In this document: positions 1 through 5,529 of the stretch, piece by piece
Position numbering within the stretch: position 1 is the stretch's first letter
How the letters are laid out: every line of letters begins with the position of its first letter
Assembly (NCBI GenBank): GCA_017384185.1
Contig: JAFNUH010000152.1
Location: 1-5,529 of the forward strand
Direction of reading: 5' to 3'
DNA from: Alistipes sp.
GTDB lineage: Bacteria > Bacteroidota > Bacteroidia > Bacteroidales > Rikenellaceae
Length of the DNA stretch: 5,529 nucleotides
The notes under the pieces: model-generated
Told to the model about the DNA's origin: nothing
The model's input: only the letters and a program-made list of their open reading frames with translations
Database searches by the model: none
Position numbers and translations under genes: made by a program

Positions 1-1880
1 ACCGCGACGAGGATCGTCAGATTACATACTACCTCTACGGTGGTGACTGGGAGAACCGTTTGAAGCAGGAGCTCTTGCTCGGCGTCGGTGGTATCCGCGC
101 CCTCGCAAAGATGGGCATCAAGCAGGAGGTTTACCACTGCAACGAGGGCCACGCTGCATTCATCGGTATCGAGCGTATCCGTAACTTCATCTCAAAGAAG
201 CGTTTGTCATTCTCTGAGGCTTTGGAGGTTGTACGTGCATCATCGCTCTTTACTACACATACTCCCGTGCCCGCAGGTCACGATGCGTTCCCCGAGTCTA
301 TGATGCGTCAGTATATGTCGCACTACCCCGATGTATTGGGTATCACTTGGGAGCAGTTCATCAACTTGGGTAAGACTAACCCCAACGATATGAACGAGCG
401 CTTCTCAATGTCAGTATTGGCTTGTAACCTTTCACAGGAGGTTAATGGTGTATCTTGGTTGCACGGTGAGGTATCTAAGGAGATTTTGGGCAATATGTGG
501 CCTGGCTACTTCAAGAACGAGTTGCATATCGGCTACGTTACAAACGGTGTTCACTTCCCCACTTGGATTGCATCGAACTTGCGCCGCCTCTACGAGCGTT
601 ACTTCCCGAAGGGCTTCAACTCTCACGTTTATAACATCCCCGAGTGGCAGGGTGTACACAAGATTGACGATGCCGAGTTGTGGCAGGAGCGTATGGCCCT
701 CAAGACTCGCCTTATCAACCACATCCGCCAGCGTTACAGCGACCCCGCACAGGTTCGTTACGACTCACCTCGTCAGATGGTACAGATTGCAGAGCGCGTA
801 CGTCCCGACGTATTGACTATCGGTTTTGCTCGTCGTTTCGCTACTTACAAGCGTGCACACTTGTTGTTCACTAACTTGGAGCGTTTGTCGGCATTGGTTA
901 ACAATAAGGAGCGTCCCGTACAGTTCATCTTCGCAGGTAAGGCTCACCCGCACGATATTCCTGGTCAGGATTTGATTAAGCGTATCGTTGAGGTATCTAA
1001 GATGCCTGAGTTCTTGGGTAAGATTATCTTCTTGCAGAACTACGATATGGAGTTGGCTCGCCGTATGGTTCAGGGTGTTGACGTTTGGTTGAATACTCCG
1101 ACACGTCCTTTGGAGGCATCAGGTACTTCGGGTGAGAAGTGTGTTATGAACGGTGTTATGCAGTTCTCTGTACTCGACGGTTGGTGGGTAGAGGGCTACA
1201 AGGAGGGTGCTGGTTGGATGCTTCCTATGGAGCGTTCATTCGCAGACCAGAACTTCCAGAACGAGCTCGACGCCGAGATGATCTACAACACTATCGAGGA
1301 TCAGATTGTACCTATGTATTACGACCGTGACGAGGATGGTATTCCTCACCGCTGGGTAGGTGCAGTTAAGAAGTGCGTTGCAGACATCGCTTCTAACTTC
1401 ACAATGAACCGTCAGTTGGTTGACTACGAGGATCGTTTCTATAACAAGTTGGCTGTTCGCAAGGCTGAGATGGTTGAGAATAACTATCGTATGGCTCGTG
1501 AGATGGCTGCTTGGAAGCGTAAGGTATCAGCTGCTTGGGACGATGTTAAGATTCTCAACGTTCAGCGTGTAGAGTTGGACAACGAGGCAATCTTCGTTGA
1601 CAAGAAGTATCTCTATGAGGTTACACTCGACATCGCTAACCTCAATACTGAGGATGTTGGCGTTGAGTTGGTTGTAGCTAAGCAGATTGAGGCTGGTGGC
1701 TCAGTAGAGGTTGTATCTACAAATGCTCTTGAGATTAAGAGCGTTGAGGGTAACGTTGTTACTTACTCAATCGACTACACTCCCTCACGTACAGGTAGCT
1801 TCGATGTGGCATTGCGTGTTTATCCTAAGAATGACCGCTTGCCCCACCGTATGGACTTTGCGTTGGTTAAGTGGGCATAA
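1..1880 (+). CDS. glgP: Alpha-glucan (glycogen/maltodextrin) phosphorylase, GT35 family, 5'-truncated by window edge
   Basis: This cytoplasmic enzyme would release glucose-1-phosphate from the non-reducing ends of glycogen, using phosphate and pyridoxal phosphate (PLP). The frame is open from base 3 to the TAA at 1878-1880 (625 codons); the true start lies left of the window. The TTG at 60 is internal, because the residues before it (RDEDRQITYYLYGGDW) are already conserved family sequence. Visible motifs in order: NEGHAAF (141-161), TTHTPVPAGHDAFP (252-293), LHGEVSKEILGNMWPGY, ARRFATYKRAHLLF (828-869), FAGKAHPHDIPGQD, and EASGTSGEKCVMNGV (1113-1157), followed by FSVLDGWWVEGY. By family knowledge the Lys at 1137-1139 is the PLP-bearing residue. 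The last ~114 codons (from about 1536) look like a beta-rich accessory domain ending in LPHRMDFALVKWA. The motifs match the short TIGR02094-type phosphorylases rather than E. coli MalP. Some Bacteroidales homologues carry an N-terminal glycogen-synthase-like domain; whether this one does cannot be seen. The family is very secure; the exact physiological substrate is inferred. Confidence 0.96.
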   Translation, partial: RDEDRQITYYLYGGDWENRLKQELLLGVGGIRALAKMGIKQEVYHCNEGHAAFIGIERIRNFISKKRLSFSEALEVVRASSLFTTHTPVPAGHDAFPESMMRQYMSHYPDVLGITWEQFINLGKTNPNDMNERFSMSVLACNLSQEVNGVSWLHGEVSKEILGNMWPGYFKNELHIGYVTNGVHFPTWIASNLRRLYERYFPKGFNSHVYNIPEWQGVHKIDDAELWQERMALKTRLINHIRQRYSDPAQVRYDSPRQMVQIAERVRPDVLTIGFARRFATYKRAHLLFTNLERLSALVNNKERPVQFIFAGKAHPHDIPGQDLIKRIVEVSKMPEFLGKIIFLQNYDMELARRMVQGVDVWLNTPTRPLEASGTSGEKCVMNGVMQFSVLDGWWVEGYKEGAGWMLPMERSFADQNFQNELDAEMIYNTIEDQIVPMYYDRDEDGIPHRWVGAVKKCVADIASNFTMNRQLVDYEDRFYNKLAVRKAEMVENNYRMAREMAAWKRKVSAAWDDVKILNVQRVELDNEAIFVDKKYLYEVTLDIANLNTEDVGVELVVAKQIEAGGSVEVVSTNALEIKSVEGNVVTYSIDYTPSRTGSFDVALRVYPKNDRLPHRMDFALVKWA

Positions 1881-1896
1881 CCCGAGATTATAATAT

Positions 1897-1946
1897 GGTT
1901 GATGGGCAGGGATAACCTGCCCAATCGACCGTTTTATAATGTTTTT
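1897..1946 (+). terminator. Probable intrinsic terminator after the phosphorylase gene
   Basis: The stem pairs 1897-1910 (GGTTGATGGGCAGG) with 1916-1930 (CCTGCCCAATCGACC). It has 14 base pairs including one G-T (G-U in RNA), a single bulged A at 1923, and the 5-base loop GATAA. It starts 17 bases after the phosphorylase stop codon. It is followed by a T-rich but interrupted tail (GTTTTATAATGTTTTT, 1931-1946). The strong GC-rich inner stem and the position directly after a gene end support Rho-independent termination. The interrupted T-tract leaves room for some read-through into the downstream genes. Confidence 0.75.
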
Positions 1947-1952
1947 CGGTCG
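1926..1952 (+). repeat. Second inverted repeat overlapping the terminator stem
   Basis: CGACCG (1926-1931) is the exact reverse complement of CGGTCG (1947-1952), with a 15-base T-rich loop between them. The left arm shares bases 1926-1930 with the descending arm of the terminator stem, so the two hairpins cannot form fully at once. This hairpin alone is weaker (6 bp, long loop). It may be chance, a back-up structure or a 3'-end processing element. Confidence 0.4.
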
Positions 1953-1967
1953 TTATGCAAAATGTGG

Positions 1968-2000
1968 ATAAAAAATTTGGACATTCCCCGAATTTTTTAT
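1968..2000. repeat. Perfect 10-bp A/T-rich inverted repeat at the promoter
   Basis: ATAAAAAATT (1968-1977) and AATTTTTTAT (1991-2000) are exact reverse complements separated by 13 bases (TGGACATTCCCCG). The arm centres are 23 bp apart, roughly two helical turns. The left arm overlaps the proposed -33 TTTG and the right arm abuts the proposed -7 element, so the repeat fills the promoter spacer. This geometry would suit an operator for a dimeric regulator. Low sequence complexity makes a chance origin possible. Confidence 0.45.
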
Positions 2001-2008
2001 TAATTTTA
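1976..2008 (+). promoter_or_regulatory. Candidate Bacteroidota-type promoter for the debranching-enzyme operon
   Basis: TTTG at 1976-1979 and TAATTTTA at 2001-2008 match the Bacteroidota primary-sigma consensus (TTTG near -33, TAnnTTTG near -7) except for the last base. The spacing is 21 bases, within the usual range. Transcription would begin roughly at 2013-2016, giving a short A/T-rich leader of about 25-28 bases before the ATG at 2041. That leader shows no Shine-Dalgarno sequence, which is normal for the phylum. The call rests on consensus matching alone, in an A/T-rich stretch. Confidence 0.5.
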
Positions 2009-2040
2009 CAAGAGATAAATAATTTTTCAATAACAATAAT

Positions 2041-4098
2041 ATGTCGGCACTAACATTTGACAAGAGTGAATTGGGTAACTTGGAGTATTCGCTTCAGCGT
2101 GAGATGCTCGCTACCGACCGTAAGGGCGGTTATATGAGCACCACTATCGTGTGTTGCAACACTCGTAAGTACCACGGCTTGATGGTCGCCCCGATTGACG
2201 AGACCGATGAGGCATACGTATTGCTTTCATCTCTCGACGAGACAATCATTCAGCACGACCAATCGTTTAATTTGGCCTTGCATCGTTTTAAGGGCGTGTA
2301 TGAGCCTCGAGGCCATAAGTACATCACAGATTTTAAGTATACTCCCACGCCCACAATCACATATCGTGTCGGTGGCGTAGTTCTTCGTAAAGAGTTGCTT
2401 TGGATTCACAAGCGTACTCAGTTGATGATTCGCTACACGCTTGTCGATGCCCACTCGGATACAACATTGCGTCTTCGCCCCTTCTTTGCGTTCCGCAACA
2501 AGCACTCGTTGTCGAAGGCAAATATGGAGGCTAACGGTCGCTCATATCCTATCCAGGGCGGTGTTAAGTGCAAGCTCTACGAGGGTTACCCCTGGCTCTA
2601 TCTTCAGACTAACAAGGCTGATGCAGAGTTCGTTGCAGCTCCCGATTGGTACTATGGTTTCGAGTATCCCGAGGAGATTAAGCGTGGCTACGATGGCTAC
2701 GAGGATCTGCTCACAACAGGTTACTTCGAGATGCCTATCAAGAAGGGCGAGAGCATCATCTTCTCAGCAGCTACCGACGAGATGGCTTCAGGTGAGACAA
2801 TCTCACAGATTTATGAGGCATCTATCGCACGTCGTACTCACAAGATTGATTTCTTGAGCTGTCTGCACCACTCTGCACGTCAGTTCGTGGTACGTCGCCC
2901 AGGTGGTCGCACTGAGATGATTGCAGGTTATCCCTGGTATGGTACCGTAGGTCGTGATACATTTATCTCACTTCCTGGTATCGTTTTGGAGCAGAATTAT
3001 AAGGAGGACTGCTTGGATGTATTGGATACTATGGTATCGCAGATGCAGAATGGTGATTTCGCAGGCTCAGCTTCGGCTTGGGTTGCAGCGGATGCACCGT
3101 TGTGGTTCTTCTGGACATTGCAGAATCTCGAGAAGCATATCACCGCTAAGAAGCTTTGGGAGCGCTATGGCGAGGCTATGAAGGCCGTGCTTGAGGCTTA
3201 CCGTCGTGGTTTCGGCGAGAAGGTTAAGATGCACGACAATGGTCTTGTATGGGCTGCTGCCGATGGCGAGTGCCTCACTTGGATGGATACTAAGGTTGAT
3301 GGCAAGCCCGTAGCTCAGCGTGCAGGATATGCAGTAGAGATTCAGGCATTGTGGTACAATGCAGTAAGCTATACATTGGCATTGGCTCGCAAGTATAAGG
3401 ATAAGGCTTTCGTTGAGGCTTGGGCAGAGGTGCCCGCTAAGACTAAGGAGTCGTTCATCGAGAAGTTCTGGTTGAAGGAGGGTTACCTCGCAGACTATGT
3501 AAACGACTACGAGACCAACGATTTCCGTCGCTCAAATATGCTTGTGGCTTGTGCTTTGGATTATACAATGCTCAACGATGAGCAGATAATGGATGTGCTT
3601 GGCGTTGTTCGCCAGCACCTTGTAACTAAGCGTGGTATCCGTTCTCTCTCACCTCGTAACCCGAACTACCAGCCCTCATATGCTGAGGATCAGCGTTCTC
3701 AGGATTTGGCAAGCCACAATGGCGCAAGCTGGGTATGGCCTTTGATGTTCTACGTGAAGACTTGCTTTGCTATCGCAGGCGAGCGTTTCTTGGCAGATGC
3801 AGAGGAGTTGTTGGCAGGTTTCGACGAGGAGATTCAGACATCGTGCATCGGTTCAGTGAGCGAGTGCTTTGAGGGTGATCCCCCGTTCAAGGCTCACGGC
3901 TGTTTGTCACAGGCTACCAGCGTAGGTGGTTTGCTCTATATCAGTATGTTGGCTGACCAGTGGCGTAAGCCCGCTGAGAAGAAGCCCGCAGCAAAGAAGT
4001 GCGCTGCGAAGAAGACAGCTGATAAGAAGGTTGCCGAGTCACAGGCTACTGCCGAGGCTGAGGCACCCAAGAAGAAGTGTGTACGCAAGAAGAAATAG
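2041..4098 (+). CDS. Amylo-alpha-1,6-glucosidase / glycogen debranching enzyme (GH133-like, GDE_N plus GDE_C)
   Basis: The 685-residue product would hydrolyse alpha-1,6-linked branch stubs left on glycogen after phosphorolysis. It has no signal peptide and should be cytoplasmic. The N-terminal part (about residues 15-260) resembles the beta-rich GDE N-terminal domain, with DRKGGYMSTTIVCCNTRKYHG near the start. The C-terminal part (about 275-640) is the (alpha/alpha)6-barrel glucosidase domain. Its motifs are AGYPWYGTVGRDTFISLPG (295-313), ECLTWMDTK (410-418), VEIQALWYN (432-440), GIRSLSPRNPNYQPSYAEDQ (from 532), SHNGASWVWPL (558-568) and SECFEGDPP (607-615). D416 and E608 are the best candidates for catalytic acid and base by family analogy; I have not aligned them. 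Residues 643-685 are an extra Lys/Ala-rich tail, described separately. ATG 2041 is preferred because conserved sequence begins within 20 residues and the promoter ends just upstream. It is the first gene of a three-gene unit. The family assignment is secure; strict 1,6-glucosidase specificity is inferred. Confidence 0.95.
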   Translation: MSALTFDKSELGNLEYSLQREMLATDRKGGYMSTTIVCCNTRKYHGLMVAPIDETDEAYVLLSSLDETIIQHDQSFNLALHRFKGVYEPRGHKYITDFKYTPTPTITYRVGGVVLRKELLWIHKRTQLMIRYTLVDAHSDTTLRLRPFFAFRNKHSLSKANMEANGRSYPIQGGVKCKLYEGYPWLYLQTNKADAEFVAAPDWYYGFEYPEEIKRGYDGYEDLLTTGYFEMPIKKGESIIFSAATDEMASGETISQIYEASIARRTHKIDFLSCLHHSARQFVVRRPGGRTEMIAGYPWYGTVGRDTFISLPGIVLEQNYKEDCLDVLDTMVSQMQNGDFAGSASAWVAADAPLWFFWTLQNLEKHITAKKLWERYGEAMKAVLEAYRRGFGEKVKMHDNGLVWAAADGECLTWMDTKVDGKPVAQRAGYAVEIQALWYNAVSYTLALARKYKDKAFVEAWAEVPAKTKESFIEKFWLKEGYLADYVNDYETNDFRRSNMLVACALDYTMLNDEQIMDVLGVVRQHLVTKRGIRSLSPRNPNYQPSYAEDQRSQDLASHNGASWVWPLMFYVKTCFAIAGERFLADAEELLAGFDEEIQTSCIGSVSECFEGDPPFKAHGCLSQATSVGGLLYISMLADQWRKPAEKKPAAKKCAAKKTADKKVAESQATAEAEAPKKKCVRKKK
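3970..4029 (+). repeat. Four tandem 15-bp units encoding (P/C/T)-A-(E/A/D)-K-K pentapeptides
   Basis: Within the debranching-enzyme gene, residues 644-663 read PAEKK, PAAKK, CAAKK and TADKK, four perfect pentads ending in a double lysine. The DNA units share a common pattern ending in AAGAAG but differ at several third positions, so the repeat is old or maintained at protein level rather than a fresh duplication. The whole tail (643-685) has 15 Lys and 11 Ala in 43 residues, ends in KKKCVRKKK, and has a less basic Ala/Glu stretch in the middle. Such AAKK-type tails resemble histone-H1-like and AlgP-like basic tails and are probably disordered. Confidence 0.85.
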
Positions 4099-4114
4099 AT
4101 AAAAAGATAATAGG

Positions 4115-5434
4115 ATGAGAGTATTAATGTTTGGCTGGGAGTTCCCGCCTCATATTGCCGGTGGCTTGGGTACGGCTTGTTACGGTATGACCCGAGGTCT
4201 GGCACGCAACGACGTGGAGGTTATCTTTGTGATGCCTCGTGCTTCGGGCGATGAGGATGAGCGTTTCGTAAAGGTCGTTAATGCCAGCGATGTAGAGGCA
4301 CGTTACTGTGACTCGAAGATTGAGGGTGCTGACGATATTATGCGAAAGATTTCGTTCATTCATATCGACTCGAATATGGTTCCCTATATCTCTCCCGAGG
4401 AGTTTGAGACATACCGTGAGGGCTACGAGCGCACGGGTAAGAAGTTCTGGGAGCGTGAGGGTGATAGCTGGACGCAGCGTTACACCTTCTCAGGTAAGTA
4501 TGGTGCAAACCTTATGGAGGAGGTTGCACGTTATGCAGTTGTAGCAGCCGAGGTGGCTCGCCAGTTGGAGGGTCAGTTCGACGTTATCCACGCACACGAC
4601 TGGCTTACATATTTCGCAGGTATCGCTGCAAAGCGTGTATCTGGTAAGCCCCTGGTAGTGCATATGCACGCAACATCGTTTGACCGCTCGTCGAGCGACA
4701 ATATCGATACACGTGTTTACGAGATTGAGCGTGCTGGTATGGCTGCTGCCGATAGAGTTATTGCGGTATCTAACCTTACACGTAATATCGTTATCGAGAA
4801 GTATAACATCCCCGCAGAGCGTGTCGTTACGGTTCACAACGCCGTACGTTTCGCAGAGAAGGAGAATGAGGTTCCCGAGCGTGGTGTAGATGATAAGATT
4901 ATCACTTTCTTGGGTCGTATCACCTTCCAGAAGGGTCCCGACTACTTTGTTGAGGCTGCTGCTAAGGTGTTGAAGCGTGTTCCTAACGTACGTTTCGTAA
5001 TGGCTGGTTCGGGCGATATGATGAACCACGTTATTCGTCGTGTAGCTCGTTTGGGTATCGCTGACCGTTTCCACTTCACAGGTTTCTTGAAGGGTGACGA
5101 TGTACACAAGATGTTCCAGCTCTCTGACGTATATATTATGCCTTCGGTATCTGAGCCTTTTGGTATCTCTCCGTTGGAGGCTATGCGTGCAAACGTTCCC
5201 TCAATCATCTCTAAGCAGAGTGGTGTAGCCGAGGTTTTGGACTACGCTGTTAAGGTTGACTACTGGGATGTTGATGCTATGGCTGACGCCATCTATGGCT
5301 TTGTGAAGTATCCTGCCTTGTCGAAGATGTTCGCCGAGAAGGGTCTCGAGGAGGTTACTGGTCTTAAGTGGAACAATGCTGCTGCTAAGATTAAGACCAT
5401 TTACCAAGACGCTATTAACGAATCTGCAAAATAA
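4115..5434 (+). CDS. GT4-type glycosyltransferase, glycogen-synthase-like (probable alpha-glucan synthase)
   Basis: The 439-residue product is a two-domain GT-B glycosyltransferase, probably cytoplasmic, that should elongate an alpha-1,4-glucan from a nucleotide-glucose donor. The N-terminal Rossmann domain opens with MRVLMFGWEFPPHIAGGLG, where the glycine-rich loop (residues 16-19) is the donor-binding loop of glycogen/starch synthase relatives. HAHDW lies at 159-163 and HMHATSFDR follows. The C-terminal domain carries GRITFQKGPDYF (267-278), with R268 and K273 as the expected phosphate-binding pair, and EPFGISPLE (347-355), the E-x7-E signature. The gene starts 16 bases after the debranching-enzyme stop; its leader is A-rich without a usable Shine-Dalgarno. 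It ends in tandem TAA stops. ADP- or UDP-glucose use cannot be read from the sequence. The neighbours support a role in glycogen, but another alpha-glucan or glycoconjugate acceptor remains possible. Confidence 0.9.
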   Translation: MRVLMFGWEFPPHIAGGLGTACYGMTRGLARNDVEVIFVMPRASGDEDERFVKVVNASDVEARYCDSKIEGADDIMRKISFIHIDSNMVPYISPEEFETYREGYERTGKKFWEREGDSWTQRYTFSGKYGANLMEEVARYAVVAAEVARQLEGQFDVIHAHDWLTYFAGIAAKRVSGKPLVVHMHATSFDRSSSDNIDTRVYEIERAGMAAADRVIAVSNLTRNIVIEKYNIPAERVVTVHNAVRFAEKENEVPERGVDDKIITFLGRITFQKGPDYFVEAAAKVLKRVPNVRFVMAGSGDMMNHVIRRVARLGIADRFHFTGFLKGDDVHKMFQLSDVYIMPSVSEPFGISPLEAMRANVPSIISKQSGVAEVLDYAVKVDYWDVDAMADAIYGFVKYPALSKMFAEKGLEEVTGLKWNNAAAKIKTIYQDAINESAK

Positions 5435-5449
5435 TAAAAACACAATATA

Positions 5450-5529
5450 ATGAAAACTGTTTGCTTATATTTTCAAGTGCATCAGCCGTGGCGTTTGAAG
5501 GTTTACCGTTTCTTCAACATCGGTAAGGA
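5450..5529 (+). CDS. GH57 glycoside hydrolase N-terminus (alpha-amylase/glucanotransferase class), 3'-truncated by window edge
   Basis: Only 26 codons are visible, beginning ATG AAA ACT at 5450. The peptide MKTVCLYFQVHQPWRL followed by KVYRFFNIG is typical of the start of Bacteroidales GH57 alpha-amylase-type proteins, with the HQP motif at residues 11-13 on the first strand of the GH57 barrel. Members cleave or transfer alpha-1,4-glucan chains, and some are branching enzymes; which activity applies here needs the missing catalytic region. The start lies 15 bases after the glycosyltransferase stop, with an A-rich leader, so it is almost surely in the same operon. An intracellular location is likely, since no signal peptide is seen in the visible part. 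Confidence 0.85.
   Translation, partial: MKTVCLYFQVHQPWRLKVYRFFNIGK

Noticed and set aside
60..62. TTG as a start codon for the phosphorylase
   Set aside because: The frame is open to the left edge and the 19 codons before it encode conserved family residues, so this is an internal leucine codon.
1889..1940. Two TATAAT boxes (1889-1894 and 1935-1940) as sigma70-type -10 elements
   Set aside because: Bacteroidota primary sigma factor uses a different consensus, neither box has a partner upstream, and both sit beside or within the terminator structure.
3967..4095. Lys/Ala tail as a frameshift or sequencing artefact
   Set aside because: The tail keeps the same frame, the same AAG/GAG/GCN bias as the gene, a regular pentad pattern, and a stop codon followed by a normally spaced next gene.
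4099..4114. TAGG just before the GT4 ATG as a Shine-Dalgarno site
   Set aside because: It directly abuts the start codon, too close for ribosome positioning, and the phylum generally does not rely on Shine-Dalgarno pairing.
3936..4205. Reverse-strand open frame spanning the debranching/GT4 junction, with an Ala/Phe-rich hydrophobic stretch
   Set aside because: The hydrophobic run is the antisense of AAG/GCN-rich codons in the Lys/Ala tail. There is no separate promoter or leader, and it overlaps both real genes.
4490..5107. Long reverse-strand open frame of 205 codons inside the GT4 gene
   Set aside because: It lies wholly within a convincing GT4 gene, its translation is low-complexity in Thr/Cys/Asn without family motifs, and it is explained by the strong codon bias of the + strand gene.
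1..5529. CRISPR array, tRNA/rRNA, insertion sequence or attachment site
   Set aside because: No spaced identical repeats, tRNA-like folds, transposase motifs or flanking direct repeats were seen; nearly all of the window is coding.

Overview
The window is a piece of a bacterial glycogen (alpha-1,4/1,6-glucan) metabolism locus, with all genes on the + strand. The protein families, the gene order, a TAnnTTTG-type promoter candidate and A/T-rich leaders without Shine-Dalgarno sequences all point to a member of the Bacteroidota, most likely the order Bacteroidales. Codon use is strongly biased to GAG, AAG, CAG, CGT and TTG, as in a moderate-GC gut Bacteroidales. I cannot fix the genus from this.

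Layout: (1) 1-1880 is the C-terminal 625 codons of a GT35 alpha-glucan phosphorylase, cut off by the left edge. (2) 1881-2040 is the only sizeable intergenic gap. It holds a strong 14-bp stem-loop with a T-rich tail (probable terminator), a second hairpin that competes with it, a perfect 10-bp A/T inverted repeat, and a candidate promoter. (3) 2041-4098 is a GH133-type amylo-alpha-1,6-glucosidase (glycogen debranching enzyme) with an unusual Lys/Ala-rich C-terminal tail. (4) 4115-5434 is a GT4-type, glycogen-synthase-like glycosyltransferase. (5) From 5450 to the right edge is the first 26 codons of a GH57 glycoside hydrolase (alpha-amylase/glucanotransferase/branching-enzyme class). Genes 3-5 are separated by only 16 and 15 bases and look co-transcribed from the promoter near 2000.

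How they fit together (inference from families): the phosphorylase releases glucose-1-phosphate from linear chains and stalls near branch points. The debranching enzyme removes branch stubs. The GT4 enzyme probably elongates alpha-glucan from a nucleotide-sugar donor. The GH57 enzyme would cut, transfer or branch alpha-1,4 chains. The locus therefore joins building and breaking down of storage polysaccharide, with the phosphorylase apparently on a separate transcript.

This is a known type of Bacteroidales locus, and I found no clearly new system. The least ordinary elements are the histone-H1-like repeat tail on the debranching enzyme and the nested inverted repeats in the one regulatory gap.
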